A stretch of DNA of 64,000 bases from Amycolatopsis oliviviridis (GTDB taxonomy: Bacteria > Actinomycetota > Actinomycetes > Mycobacteriales > Pseudonocardiaceae): assembly GCF_014654365.1 (NCBI RefSeq), contig NZ_BNAY01000002.1:248001-312000 (forward strand). Reading direction: 5' to 3'. Below, one piece after another: positions 9,630-18,223 of this stretch. The notes under the pieces are model-generated. The model was not told the DNA's origin. It worked only from the letters and a program-made list of their open reading frames with translations, and did no database searches. The translations under genes were made by a program, and so were the position numbers. Every line of letters begins with the position of its first letter. Within the stretch, counting starts at the first letter, position 1.

Positions 9630-10791
9630 GCACGCCGACCGCGAGCAGCGCGAGCACCCCGCCGGTGACCATCACGGCGGGGACGGAGACCGCGTCGACG
9701 ACGAACCCGCCGAGCAGCGCGCCCGCCGAAAGGGTCGCCTGGAACGACGAGGTGAACAGCACCGACGCCGCTTCCGGTGCCTGCGGCGCCGCCCGCGCGA
9801 ACCACGTCCCCGAACAGACCGGGACGGCCCCGTAGGCGAAACCCCAGATCACCAGCAGCGCGAGCGTGACCGCTTTCGAGTCGCCGAGGAGCGGCAGCGC
9901 GCATGTCGCGACGCCGATCAGCCCGGCGGCGGTGAGGAAGGTCAGCCGGAGATCGCGGGCGATCGCCGCACCGGCGGCGAAGTTGCCCACGATCCCGGCG
10001 GTGCCGTAGACCAGCAGGAAGACGGTGATCAGCTCCGGGCTCACCTGCGTCACCTGGCGCAAGAGCGGCGTGACGTAGGTGTAGGTTCCGAAGTGGGCGA
10101 GCACCACCAGCACCGTGACGAGCAGGCCGAGCCGGGTCGCCCGCCCGCGGGTCATCGCGCGCAGGACACCGAGCCGGGTCGCGCCCGCCGATGCCGACGG
10201 AGCCAGCGGTGGCAACGCCCACGCCAGCGCCGCGATAACGCCGATCGTGAAGAGCGCCAGCGCGGCGAAGGCGGCCCGCCAGCCGAACAGCTCACCGACG
10301 AACGTCCCGGCGGGCACGCCCAGTACGGAACCGAGCGGCACGGCGGAGAAGATCACGGCGGTCGCGCGGCCCGCGTGCCCGGGTCCGACGAGCCGCGCGG
10401 CGAGCCCGGAACCGATCGCCCAGAACGCGCCGATCACCAGCCCGACCAGGACCCGCGACACCAGCACCGCCCAGTAGGCCTGCGCGGTCGCCGCGAGGAC
10501 GTCGGCCAGTGCCAGCACCACCATCAGCGCGCACAGCAGGATCCGGCGGTCGAGCCGCCCGGCGGCGACGGTGACGGCCGGGGCGGCGAGCGCGGCGAGG
10601 AAACCGGGCAGGGTCATGGTCAGGCCCGCCGTCCCCGGCGTGATCCGGAAGTCCTCGCCGATCGGGGTCAGGAGGCCGATCGGCAGGATCTCCGTGGTGA
10701 CGAGGGAGAAGATCCCCAGCGTCACCGCGAGGACGGCGAGCCATCCCTTCAGCGGGGTCCGGGCGGAGGTGTCGAGGGTCGAAGCGGTCAT
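9607..10791 (-). CDS. MFS transporter of the DHA1/AraJ-like drug or sugar efflux type
   Basis: 394-residue, 12-helix major facilitator protein. Seen: the opening helix WLAVLAVTLGIFSLVTTEIL with the acidic residue typical of DHA1 efflux proteins (TTEILPIGLL), a middle cytoplasmic break near residue 195 and a second six-helix bundle to the end. These proteins expel drugs or sugars by proton exchange; the substrate is unknown here. The ATG at 10791 starts directly before the first helix. An in-frame extension further upstream would run through the EamA gene in another frame and is rejected. The gene lies 56 nt downstream of the EamA gene on the same strand, so the two exporters may be co-transcribed. 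Its stop lies inside the convergent yeiH gene. Confidence 0.9.
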   Translation of the reverse strand: MTASTLDTSARTPLKGWLAVLAVTLGIFSLVTTEILPIGLLTPIGEDFRITPGTAGLTMTLPGFLAALAAPAVTVAAGRLDRRILLCALMVVLALADVLAATAQAYWAVLVSRVLVGLVIGAFWAIGSGLAARLVGPGHAGRATAVIFSAVPLGSVLGVPAGTFVGELFGWRAAFAALALFTIGVIAALAWALPPLAPSASAGATRLGVLRAMTRGRATRLGLLVTVLVVLAHFGTYTYVTPLLRQVTQVSPELITVFLLVYGTAGIVGNFAAGAAIARDLRLTFLTAAGLIGVATCALPLLGDSKAVTLALLVIWGFAYGAVPVCSGTWFARAAPQAPEAASVLFTSSFQATLSAGALLGGFVVDAVSVPAVMVTGGVLALLAVGVLSRARSA

Positions 10792-10847
10792 GTGCTTCAG
10801 CCCATCACCGCGCGGACACCGCGGTCTGGCGGATTCGCGACGTTGAT

Positions 10848-11744
10848 CTACGTTCGCGATCTTTGGGTCACGACGATGCAGGCGACGACGATCAGCGCCG
10901 TCACGGGCGCCGCCGCCGGGAGGTGCTCGCCGAGCAGCAGGACCGCCCAGACCAGGGTCAGCAGCGGCTGCGCGAGCTGCAACTGGCTCGCCCGCGCGAC
11001 ACCGATCTCGGCCATTCCCCGGTACCAGGCGAAGAATCCGCCGAACTGCGAGATGAGCGCGACGTAGAGCAGGCCGGCGATCCCCTCGCCGGTGACGTGC
11101 AGCGGCTCGGTCACCAGCCCGAAGACGGCGAACCCGGCGGTGACCGGCAGGCCGATGACCAGCGCCCAGGCGATCACGTGCCAGCCCGCCATCTCCCTGG
11201 CCAGCCTGCCGCCCTCGGCGTACCCGAACGCGCACAGCACGAGCGCGCCGAACAGGAACAGATCCGCTGTGGACAGTCCGCCGCCGCTCTGGCCGACGGT
11301 GAACACGACCACCGCGCTCGCGCCGACCGCGGCGGCGAGCCAGAACCGGCGGGACGGCCGGTGCCCGGTGAGCCTCGACGAGATGACGGCGGTGGCCATC
11401 GGCAGCAGTCCGATCACCACCGCGGAATGCGCGGTCGACGACGTCTTCAGCGCGAGCGTGGTCAGGATCGGGAACGCGAGGACACAGCCGAGGGAGACCA
11501 CCGCGAGGCCACGCCACTGATCGCGCCTCGGCAGCGGGACCCGGAAAGCGCGCAGGCAGGCGCCGGCGACCAGGGCGGCCAGCACGCTTCGCAGGCCGGT
11601 GGCCGTCCACGGGTCGAAGCCCTTTAGCGCCCACGCGGTGGCGGGAAACGTGAACGAGAAGGCTAGGACACCCAGCGCGGCCAGCAAGGTCCCGGAGCGG
11701 ACCGCTACTGCTCGATCCGCGATAGCGCTATCATCCAGTCTCAT
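10848..11744 (-). CDS. EamA/DMT-family transporter
   Basis: 298-residue protein with ten predicted membrane helices in two EamA repeats (about 17-140 and 155-295), the drug/metabolite transporter fold that exports amino acids or metabolites. The ATG at 11744 shares its CATG with the ATG of the divergent MocR-type regulator at 11743. An alternative ATG at 11777 would lengthen the overlap. TACCAT (minus strand, 11755-11750) lies 5 nt before the ATG and could be the -10 of a leaderless transcript. Known: MocR regulators are often divergent from EamA exporters they control. The palindrome at 11721-11732 lies within its first codons. Confidence 0.88.
   Translation of the reverse strand: MRLDDSAIADRAVAVRSGTLLAALGVLAFSFTFPATAWALKGFDPWTATGLRSVLAALVAGACLRAFRVPLPRRDQWRGLAVVSLGCVLAFPILTTLALKTSSTAHSAVVIGLLPMATAVISSRLTGHRPSRRFWLAAAVGASAVVVFTVGQSGGGLSTADLFLFGALVLCAFGYAEGGRLAREMAGWHVIAWALVIGLPVTAGFAVFGLVTEPLHVTGEGIAGLLYVALISQFGGFFAWYRGMAEIGVARASQLQLAQPLLTLVWAVLLLGEHLPAAAPVTALIVVACIVVTQRSRT
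11721..11732. promoter_or_regulatory. Perfect 12-bp palindrome, candidate MocR operator
   Basis: GATAGCGCTATC is a perfect palindrome inside codons 5-8 of the EamA gene and overlaps TATCAT (11729-11734), a -10-like box ending 8 nt before the ATG of the MocR gene. Position and symmetry suit autoregulation; binding is inferred, not known. Confidence 0.5.
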
Positions 11745-13167
11745 GTCCGATGGTAGCAGCGTCGCCAGCCTGGTCAAACAGCTGCGTTCCGAGCTTGAGC
11801 GCTATCCGATCGAAGGAAAGCTCCCGTCGAGCCGGGAACTCGTCCGGCAGCTGAAGGTGAGCCCGGTGACGGTGTCGCGCGCCATCTCCGCGCTCGCCGC
11901 CGAAGGCCTGGTGATCACCCGCCCCGGTGCCGGCGTCTTCCGTGCCCCGCCGCCCCGCGAGGTGGCGGTGACCGGCGACGTGTCCTGGCAGGAGGTGGCG
12001 CTGAGCTCGCAGTCCGGCACTCGCGTGATCGACGCGACCGGCGTGCAGACCGCGTTGAGTGACCCGCCGTCGGGGGTCATCGATCTCAACGGCGGCTACA
12101 CGCATCCGAGTCTCCAGCCGGAACGCGAACTCGCGGCGGCCTCGGCTCGCGCCGGACGCCGTCCCGGTGCGTGGACGCGGCCGCCGATCTGCGGCCTGCC
12201 CGAACTGCGGGCCTGGTTCGCCCGTGACATCGGCAGCCCGGTGAACGTCGAGAACGTGCTGGTCACCGCGGGTGGGCAGAGCGCGCTGACCACGGCCTTG
12301 CGCGCGCTCGGCGCCCCCGGCGCGCCGGTGCTGGTGGAATCCCCGACGTATCCGGGGCTGCTGGCCATCGCGAGGGCCTCGGGGCTGCGGCCGATACCGG
12401 TGCCGATCGACCGCGACGGCGTCCGGCCCGAACTGCTCGCGGACGCCTTCCGCGACACCGGCTCCCGGCTGTTCGTCTGCCAGCCCGCGTTCCAGAACCC
12501 GACCGGCGCGGTCCTGTGCGCCGAACGCCGGGCGGAGGTCCTGCGGATCGCGCGGGACGCGGGCGCTTTCGTCATCGAGGACGATTTCGCGCGGCTGATG
12601 GCGCATCCCGGCAACCCTGCTCCCCCGCCACCGCTCGTGGCCGACGACCCCGACGGCGTCGTGGTGCACATCCGGTCGCTCACGAAACCGGCGTCGCCGA
12701 GCCTGCGGATCAGCGCGCTGGCCGCCCGCGGCCCGGCACTGGAGCGGCTGCGCGGCCTCCACGCCGTCGAGAGCTTCTTCGTCCCGCGGCCCATGCAGGA
12801 AACCGCGCTCGAGCTGGTGAGTTCCCCGGCTTGGACCCGTCACCTGCGGACTCTCGCCGCTTCGTTGCGGGAGCGCCGCGACGTCGCGGTCTCCGCACTG
12901 CGGGAGTTCCTGCCCTCGTGGAGCGCCGTCCCGGTCCCGACCGGTGGCTATCACCTGTGGCAGCCGCTCCCCGGCTTCGCCGACGAGATGGCGCTGACCA
13001 GTGCCGCTTTCCGCGCGGGAGTAGCGGTCACGCCGGGCAGGCTGTACTTCGCGGCCGAGGCGCCGGGACCGTATCTGCGGCTGAGCTACGTCAGCGCCGC
13101 GACGGGCGCGCAGCTCCGGGACGGTGTCCGACGCCTTTCCCAGGCATATCAAGAGATCCCCGGTTAA
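11743..13167 (+). CDS. MocR-type regulator: GntR winged helix fused to a PLP aminotransferase-like domain
   Basis: 474 residues. The N-terminal GntR winged helix is at about 5-75 (LPSSRELVRQLKVSPVTVSR is the HTH) and a fold-type I aminotransferase domain runs from about 110 to the end. The Schiff-base lysine is in SLTKPASP (Lys315), and the NPTG motif is present (FQNPTGAV). Known: MocR proteins use PLP or an amino-acid adduct as ligand and control vitamin B6, GABA or amine genes, often next to exporters. Here it diverges from the EamA gene, with which it shares CATG. The transcript is probably almost leaderless, since no Shine-Dalgarno is visible and its -10 lies inside the neighbour's coding sequence. 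The ligand cannot be inferred. Confidence 0.93.
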   Translation: MSDGSSVASLVKQLRSELERYPIEGKLPSSRELVRQLKVSPVTVSRAISALAAEGLVITRPGAGVFRAPPPREVAVTGDVSWQEVALSSQSGTRVIDATGVQTALSDPPSGVIDLNGGYTHPSLQPERELAAASARAGRRPGAWTRPPICGLPELRAWFARDIGSPVNVENVLVTAGGQSALTTALRALGAPGAPVLVESPTYPGLLAIARASGLRPIPVPIDRDGVRPELLADAFRDTGSRLFVCQPAFQNPTGAVLCAERRAEVLRIARDAGAFVIEDDFARLMAHPGNPAPPPPLVADDPDGVVVHIRSLTKPASPSLRISALAARGPALERLRGLHAVESFFVPRPMQETALELVSSPAWTRHLRTLAASLRERRDVAVSALREFLPSWSAVPVPTGGYHLWQPLPGFADEMALTSAAFRAGVAVTPGRLYFAAEAPGPYLRLSYVSAATGAQLRDGVRRLSQAYQEIPG

Positions 13168-13217
13168 CGCCCGGCGCGCGATGCTCGTACCATCGCGCAC
13201 GGAGGCGACGAAAAGGA

Positions 13218-13916
13218 ATGACACGACCGGCGGCGGAGCCGCAGGATTCACCCGGCAGGCTCTGGGAGCTGCTCGACGACGGTCAGCGCAAGGCGCTGCG
13301 CGCCGAGGCCGAACTGCGCCGGTACCCGGCAGGCACGGTGATCATCCGCGAGGGTGACCGATCGGACTGGGTACTGATCCTGATGACCGGGCGGGTCAAG
13401 ATCACATCGGTGTCCACCGGCGGCTACGACGCCGTGCTGGCCGTCCGCGATCCGGGCGACATCATCGGCGAGATGGCGTCGATGGACGGCAGCCTGCGCT
13501 CGGCCACGGCGATCGCCGTCGAACCGGTCAGCGGGTTGTGGCTGTCCGCGCGGGCGTTCAACTCCGTGCTCCGCGAGCAGCCCGGCATCTCCGTGGTGCT
13601 GCTCCGGATCATCACCTCGCGGCTGCGCTACGCGAACTCGCGCCGCACCGAATTCGGTGACAGCACGGCCGCCGAACGCATCGCCGCGATCCTCGTCGAC
13701 CTCGCCGAGCGGTACGGCGTGCCCGTCCCCGACGGCACCCTCATCGCCCTGCGGATCAGCCAGCGCGACCTGGCGGGACTCGCGTCCGCGTCACGGGAGG
13801 CCGTCGCGCGGACCCTGCGGACCCTGCGCTCCGACGGGCTGCTCAGCACCGGGCGCCAGCGGCTGGTCGTCCGCAGCCTGCACGATCTCAAACAGCTCGC
13901 GCCCGACGAGTACTGA
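13218..13916 (+). CDS. Crp/Fnr-family transcriptional regulator
   Basis: 232 residues: an N-terminal cyclic-nucleotide-binding beta-roll (about 18-130, with GDIIGEMASMDGSLRSATA matching the phosphate-binding cassette GE..x..RSA), a dimer helix and a C-terminal Crp-type winged helix (about 150-225; SQRDLAGLASASREAVARTL is the HTH). Such proteins respond to cAMP, cGMP or other ligands. The Glu and Arg-Ser of the cassette are kept, so nucleotide binding is plausible. The ATG at 13218 follows AAAAGGA closely and GGAGG at 13201. The 3' end overlaps the convergent membrane-protein gene by 29 nt. No DNA target was identified nearby. Confidence 0.92.
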   Translation: MTRPAAEPQDSPGRLWELLDDGQRKALRAEAELRRYPAGTVIIREGDRSDWVLILMTGRVKITSVSTGGYDAVLAVRDPGDIIGEMASMDGSLRSATAIAVEPVSGLWLSARAFNSVLREQPGISVVLLRIITSRLRYANSRRTEFGDSTAAERIAAILVDLAERYGVPVPDGTLIALRISQRDLAGLASASREAVARTLRTLRSDGLLSTGRQRLVVRSLHDLKQLAPDEY

Positions 13917-14448
13917 GCCGCCACGGCAGGCCGAAGTGCCGCTCCACGCGCGCTCCGGTGGCGGAGAACAGTTTCCGCACGCGCGGCTCGTTCTCCGGGT
14001 CGAAGCCGGGTGTGGTCTCGATCAGCGCCGCGAGTTCGCGGGTGAGCGTGGCCGCGGCCGCCCTCGGCACCAGCAGGACCCGCACCGGCGCGAGGCTGCG
14101 CACGGCGGGCGGTGGCGCGACGAGGTCGATCCGGGCGCGGACCAGTCCGGTCAGCCTCGCCAGCGAGAGGACGGCGCCCGTCACCGACCAGGCGACCAGT
14201 TCCGCCAGGAGGACCGGTGACAGGATCAGCGTCAACCAGGCCGCGTACGCGAGCACGAACGCCAGCACCAGCAGATCTTCGAAGCCCAGTCGTTCCTTCT
14301 CCGCGGGACGGCCGCGGTGCCGGGTGAACGCCACTTCCCGGTAGCGGTCGCTTTCGGTGGCGATGGCGAGCGGGCGGATCCGGCGCAGCCACGGCGCGAA
14401 CCGGCGCACGACCAGCCACTCGCCGCCGTCTGCATCGGTCACCCGCAT
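13888..14448 (-). CDS. Orphan membrane protein, paralogue of the next gene upstream
   Basis: 186 residues, not assigned to a named family. It opens with a soluble segment (MRVTDADGGEWLVVRRFAPW), has two adjacent membrane helices at about 58-100 (FEDLLVLAFVLAYAAWLTLI and the next hydrophobic stretch) and ends in a basic soluble tail containing ARVERHFGLPWR. The gene 13 nt upstream (14461-15069) has the same plan and the same opening and closing motifs (RRFAPWxRxxxP and GARVERHxxL), so the two arose by tandem duplication. They are probably one operon. The role is unknown; paired paralogues could form a heteromeric membrane complex. Confidence 0.75.
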   Translation of the reverse strand: MRVTDADGGEWLVVRRFAPWLRRIRPLAIATESDRYREVAFTRHRGRPAEKERLGFEDLLVLAFVLAYAAWLTLILSPVLLAELVAWSVTGAVLSLARLTGLVRARIDLVAPPPAVRSLAPVRVLLVPRAAAATLTRELAALIETTPGFDPENEPRVRKLFSATGARVERHFGLPWRLSTRRARAV

Positions 14449-14460
14449 CGCGTTCCCCCG

Positions 14461-15069
14461 TCATCGGTGAGCGGATCTTGACACAGACCTCCGACGAAGC
14501 AGGGTCCGGTGCCGTTCCACCCGCGCGCCGAACCGGGTGAGCACCTCGCGCACGTCCGGGTCGCCCGGGTCGAACATCACGCGGTCGCGGAAGAGGCCGC
14601 GCAATTCGACGGCCAGCGGGTCGGCGAGTTCCCGGTGGACCTTGAGGATCGCCAGCGAGACAAGGCCGGTCCCGTCCTTGTTCCAGCCGGCGACGTCGAC
14701 CCGCTCCGGGGCGTTCCGGAACCACCGGACGGCCCGCGCGACGGACCCCGCGATGCCCTGGCACAGCAGCTCCAGCAGCCGAAACGGCACCAGCACCAGC
14801 CCGAGGAGCAGATAGATCGGGAACTCGACGAGCGATTGCAGGGCGAACACCACACCGAGAATCCCGACAGCCACCTTCTCCGCGGGGCCACCCGAAGGGC
14901 GGTCCACAGGGTCGTTGGGCAGGTCCTTGAGATACAGCGTCCAGTCCGCGGTGATCTTGTAGTGCCGATAGCCGCCTCTGAGCAGCGCGAACGGCTGGAC
15001 CCACCGGCGCCACGGCGCGAACCGGCGAATGATCTCCCACTTACGCCCCTCGGGATCGATCACCTTCAT
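14461..15069 (-). CDS. Orphan membrane protein, paralogue of the gene downstream
   Basis: 202 residues, unrecognised family. Seen: an N-terminal segment MKVIDPEGRKWEIIRRFAPW, two hydrophobic helices at about 66-105 (AVGILGVVFALQSLVEFPIY and the following LLLGLVLVPFRLLELL), then a soluble C-terminal region ending in FGARVERHRTLLRRR. The purine-rich GGGGAGGG lies just upstream of the ATG at 15069. It is the first gene of a two-gene unit with its shorter paralogue and diverges from the secreted sialidase; a large palindrome (15133-15164) sits between them. No enzymatic motif is visible. Confidence 0.75.
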   Translation of the reverse strand: MKVIDPEGRKWEIIRRFAPWRRWVQPFALLRGGYRHYKITADWTLYLKDLPNDPVDRPSGGPAEKVAVGILGVVFALQSLVEFPIYLLLGLVLVPFRLLELLCQGIAGSVARAVRWFRNAPERVDVAGWNKDGTGLVSLAILKVHRELADPLAVELRGLFRDRVMFDPGDPDVREVLTRFGARVERHRTLLRRRSVSRSAHR

Positions 15070-15132
15070 CGGGCCCTCCCCCTCTCCCCTTCGCGCCGTG
15101 GCCGGCTGAAGAAACTTTGTCAGGGAACGGCC

Positions 15133-15164
15133 TCGCGTTCTGCGTCACCTGACACAGAACGCGA
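15133..15164. promoter_or_regulatory. 32-bp near-perfect palindrome between divergent genes
   Basis: Arms of 15 bp (15133-15147 and 15150-15164; core TTCTGCGTCA-CC-TGACACAGAA) match at 14 of 15 positions around a 2-bp centre. It lies 64 nt upstream of the paralogue operon start and 84 nt upstream of the sialidase start, where a repressor or activator could control both. Its binding protein is unknown. Confidence 0.5.
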
Positions 15165-15247
15165 AACCGGGTTGTACGCGCCTTGTACGACCTGAATGGA
15201 CTCTGATGTCCCGTCACCCGGAAACCCATCCAGGACGGAGCATTCCC

Positions 15248-16753
15248 TTGAAGATCTCTCGCGTCGCGAAGGGCCTGTTCGCGGCCCTCGTCGCCATCGC
15301 GGCGGTCGGCGCCTCCCCGGTCACCTCACTCGCCGCGCCTGCCGCGACCGCCGCCGTCGGGAACACGGTGGTGTACAAAGAGAAAACAGAAGGTTACGAC
15401 TGCTTCAGAATCCCCGCCATCGTCAAGGCGAACAACGGCGAACTGCTCGCGTTCGCCGAAGGCCGCCGAGGCGGCGCCAGCTTCTGCAACGACCGCGGCG
15501 ACATCGATCTCGTCGTGAAACGCTCGGCGGACAACGGCAAGACCTGGAGCGCCCCGAAGATCGTCATCGAAGGTTTCGGGGACACCAAAGGAAACCCGAC
15601 CCCGATCGTGGTCCCGCCGACCGGGCGGATCGTGCTGCTCTCGGTGATGGAATGCGTCAAGAACCCTGACTGCAACCGGATTCCGCGCGTTTCGATCAGC
15701 GACGACCATGGCAAGACCTGGACCGCGCCCAAGGTACTCACCACGCAGCTCGGCTTCGACGCCGCACCGGGCTGGCTCGCGACCGGCCCGTCGCACGGCA
15801 TCGTGCTGACACGCGGCGCGCACGCCGGCCGCATCGTCGCCGGGATGAGCTACACCGACGACGGCGAAAACAGCGGTGCGCTCATCTACAGCGACGACCA
15901 GGGCGTCACGTGGAAGCGCGGCGCCACCGACAGCAGGGCGACGTCGGCCACGCTGAACCCGCAGGAGATCAGCGTCACCGAACTGCTCGACGGCCGGGTT
16001 TACGTGGCGGCGCGCAACCAGGCCAACAACGGCAACAAATGCCTCAGCGGCGGCGCGAAGAACCGCGCCTTCGCCATCAGTTCCGACGGCGGGGCGAGCT
16101 TCTCCACCAAGTTCACCTTCGAGGAGGATCTGATCACCCCGGTCGTGCAGGCCTCGACCGCGCGGATGACCGCGACCGACAAGGCGGGCAAGTACAACCG
16201 GATCCTGTTCGCCGCGCCGTCGGTCTGCGACCGTCGCAAGGAACTCGTCGTGCGGTCTTCGTTCGACGAAGGCGCGAACTGGCAGGGAAACTCCGCCGGA
16301 ACGCTGGTGTGGAGCGGTGACGCCGCGTACTCCGACATGGTCCAGCTGTCCTCGGGCTCGGTCGGCGTGCTGTACGAAGCGGGCCCGGCGGGGAACGCCA
16401 ACGAGACCATCCGCTTCTCGACCGTCACCGAGACGACCCTCGGCGCCCCGGTGTGCGGCGGCGGTTACGGCGTGATCGACTCGGCTCCGCTCGGGACCGC
16501 GGGCACGGTTTACCTGTCCTACAACGCTTCCAACGGACAGAACTGTGTCAGCACGATGAAGAGCACGTCGGCGGGCACCGCGACCGCGACGTCGGCCTAC
16601 CTCGAAGTCGCGGGGTCTTCCCGGATCACCGACTCCGGGTCGTTCTCGTGGTTCGCCGGGCCGGTGAAGGCAGCCGCGGCGGACAAATGCGTGAAGTGGG
16701 GCGGTTCCGCGGGCGGCGTCAAGTACGACAGCCCGTCCGAACACTGCGGCTGA
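15248..16753 (+). CDS. Secreted exo-alpha-sialidase (neuraminidase), BNR/Asp-box family
   Basis: 501 residues. A Sec signal peptide (about 1-33, KGLFAALVAIAAVGASPVTS ending before AAPA) precedes a six-bladed GH33 sialidase propeller. The FRIP motif (FRIPAIV, first catalytic-site arginine) is near 56-62. Asp-boxes of the S-x-D-x-G-x-T-W type recur (SADNGKTW, SDDHGKTW, SDDQGVTW, SSDGGASF, SSFDEGANW). It releases terminal sialic acids from glycans outside the cell. TTG at 15248 was chosen because GGACGGAG lies 7 nt upstream; ATG at 15206 has no such site and would add a non-signal extension. The gene is monocistronic and closed by a strong hairpin. Confidence 0.93.
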   Translation: MKISRVAKGLFAALVAIAAVGASPVTSLAAPAATAAVGNTVVYKEKTEGYDCFRIPAIVKANNGELLAFAEGRRGGASFCNDRGDIDLVVKRSADNGKTWSAPKIVIEGFGDTKGNPTPIVVPPTGRIVLLSVMECVKNPDCNRIPRVSISDDHGKTWTAPKVLTTQLGFDAAPGWLATGPSHGIVLTRGAHAGRIVAGMSYTDDGENSGALIYSDDQGVTWKRGATDSRATSATLNPQEISVTELLDGRVYVAARNQANNGNKCLSGGAKNRAFAISSDGGASFSTKFTFEEDLITPVVQASTARMTATDKAGKYNRILFAAPSVCDRRKELVVRSSFDEGANWQGNSAGTLVWSGDAAYSDMVQLSSGSVGVLYEAGPAGNANETIRFSTVTETTLGAPVCGGGYGVIDSAPLGTAGTVYLSYNASNGQNCVSTMKSTSAGTATATSAYLEVAGSSRITDSGSFSWFAGPVKAAAADKCVKWGGSAGGVKYDSPSEHCG

Positions 16754-16766
16754 GTACCCAGGCGCG

Positions 16767-16821
16767 TGCTATGAACGGTCCGTTCCTTGCGAAATTTGCA
16801 AGGAACGGACCGTTCATAGCA
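16767..16821 (+). terminator. Long perfect hairpin after the sialidase gene
   Basis: Perfect 24-bp arms (16767-16790 and 16798-16821; outer words TGCTATGAACGG and CCGTTCATAGCA) around a 7-nt loop GAAATTT, 13 nt after the stop codon and before the convergent gene ending at 16852. It can act in both directions. No T-run follows. It belongs to the class of long intergenic hairpins found at gene ends throughout the window. Confidence 0.7.
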
Positions 16822-16851
16822 GCCGGTGAGAGAAGACTCAGGCGCGATCGG

Positions 16852-17319
16852 TCACTTCGGCGGGCGCAGCCGCGGGGAAAGCTTCGTCAGCCCCAGCTTC
16901 TCCAGCTGTCCCGCGATCTCCGCGAGCCCGGCGTCGAACCGGTCCAGGTCCACGCCCCGGCCGGACAGGTCGTCTCGGACGTGCTTCTCGACCTTCGCCC
17001 AGTCGTTGCGGTACTGGGTCGCGAGCTCTTTCCACGGCACGCCCGCGAGTTCCCCGGCGAGACCGCTGTCGTAGGCGATCAAGCCGCATTCCATCAGGTA
17101 CGCGATGCCGGGGTAGCCGAGATATCCCTGCCAGTAGGACCCGTTGTCGTTGGCCGTGATCGACCCCGCGGCCGGATCGTGGCGGACGTCGTAGGTCTTG
17201 ACCCTGTCCGACGACGCGACACGCCCCGTGTCACCGTCGATCTCGACCCGCCCGTCGGCCACCGCGCCGAGCGCCTCGTAGATCTTGATGACCGGCGACG
17301 GCTTCCATTCCGCGGCCAC
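16852..17319 (-). CDS. Hypothetical protein (155 aa), coupled to a DUF1905 gene
   Basis: I do not recognise a family. The product is soluble with no signal or membrane segment. It has a beta-rich, glycine-rich first half (VEIDGDTGRVASSDRVKTYD; GSYWQGYLGYPGIAYLM) and a helical second half rich in charged residues. The GTG start at 17319 directly abuts the TGA of the DUF1905 gene with no gap, so it is translationally coupled and the two products may act together. The 3' end faces the sialidase across the hairpin at 16767-16821. Confidence 0.75.
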   Translation of the reverse strand: MAAEWKPSPVIKIYEALGAVADGRVEIDGDTGRVASSDRVKTYDVRHDPAAGSITANDNGSYWQGYLGYPGIAYLMECGLIAYDSGLAGELAGVPWKELATQYRNDWAKVEKHVRDDLSGRGVDLDRFDAGLAEIAGQLEKLGLTKLSPRLRPPK

Positions 17320-17589
17320 TCAGCCCTCCAGCCTTTCGAGGAGGACGACGTCCACGGTGTCACCCTCTTCCTTGCCGATCGCCTTGCGCACGTCGGCCTT
17401 CACCGGAAGCTTGTGGGTTCCGTCGCCCAGCGCCATGAACGAACTCCGGAACGGATGTCCGTCGATGGTCCCGCGCACCTTCACCAGCCCTTTGGTACCG
17501 AAGAACTCGGCGGAGCCGGGCATGACCACGTACGTCCAGCCGCCCTTCTCCGGACTCTTGAGTAGCGTCGAGGTGAACTTCTTGTCCAT
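17320..17589 (-). CDS. DUF1905-family small protein
   Basis: 89 residues covering one DUF1905 beta-barrel-like domain ([20 protein letters not shown] at the start, [12 protein letters not shown] at the end). The family is widespread, often fused to YdeI-type domains, and has no firm biochemical role. On the minus strand TAGGGT (17601-17596) ends 6 nt before the ATG, which is the classic leaderless arrangement, and no Shine-Dalgarno is visible. It is the first gene of a pair with the abutting 155-residue gene. Confidence 0.85.
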   Translation of the reverse strand: MDKKFTSTLLKSPEKGGWTYVVMPGSAEFFGTKGLVKVRGTIDGHPFRSSFMALGDGTHKLPVKADVRKAIGKEEGDTVDVVLLERLEG

Positions 17590-17628
17590 GACAGCACCCT
17601 ACGACAGGGCACCGACGAAACCGATACG

Positions 17629-18135
17629 TCAAAGTGCGACGCGGATGCGGACGCGGCGGCCGACGTCACGCGCCCAGGCCCGGATCGACGGCCAGTCGCG
17701 GAAGTCGCCCGCCCAGGGGCCCATGGCCATGATCTTCCAGAGCAGGCCGCGCGCGGTGGCCGGGGTGAGCCTGCCGCCGAAGGTGGCCGTGCGTTCGGCG
17801 TCGATCCTCGCGGCCAGCAAAGCGACTCCAGCAGGCAGGCTGACGCGTTTGCCCGCGGCGAACGGCCCGCATGGCCCGCTGTGGAACAACCAGACCGGGC
17901 GGCTCCGCAGCGCCTCTTCGTGCTCGGTGAGCAGGCGCACCGCCTCCGGACGCCATCGCCGGTGGTGCAACGCGCTCCCGATGATCACCGCGCCGTAGGA
18001 TTCGACGTCCTCGACCTCGGCCGCGTCCAGCAGATCGGCCGTCAGCCCGCCGTCGCGCAGTTCGGCGGCGATCACCTCGGCGATCTCCCTGGTCCCGCCG
18101 GACCGGCCGGCGTGGGCGACGAGCACTGCGGTCAT
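17629..18135 (-). CDS. Flavodoxin-domain protein
   Basis: 168 residues with a flavodoxin-like fold: first strand and phosphate-loop region AVLVAHAGRSGGTREIAE (residues 3-20), then VIIGSALHHRRW and VWLFHSGPCGPF as the second and third FMN-contact segments. Close relatives include HemG-like and menaquinone-linked flavodoxins. It lies 88 nt downstream of the nitric oxide synthase gene on the same strand, so it is a candidate electron donor, because bacterial NOS lacks its own reductase domain (known for Bacillus flavodoxins; inferred here). GGAGG ends one base before the ATG at 18135; a GTG three codons later (18126) has better spacing and may be the real start. Confidence 0.83.
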   Translation of the reverse strand: MTAVLVAHAGRSGGTREIAEVIAAELRDGGLTADLLDAAEVEDVESYGAVIIGSALHHRRWRPEAVRLLTEHEEALRSRPVWLFHSGPCGPFAAGKRVSLPAGVALLAARIDAERTATFGGRLTPATARGLLWKIMAMGPWAGDFRDWPSIRAWARDVGRRVRIRVAL

Positions 18136-18223
18136 GCCTCCATTGTCCGCGCGGCCGCAACCCACGCCGCCGTCCGGCCTACCGACACGCCGCATTCGGC
18201 TCACCTCTTCATCCGTCAGTGCC

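Noticed and set aside
15206..15247. Earlier ATG start for the sialidase
   Set aside because: It would put 14 polar residues before the signal peptide and lacks a ribosome site, whereas TTG at 15248 has GGACGGAG at good spacing.
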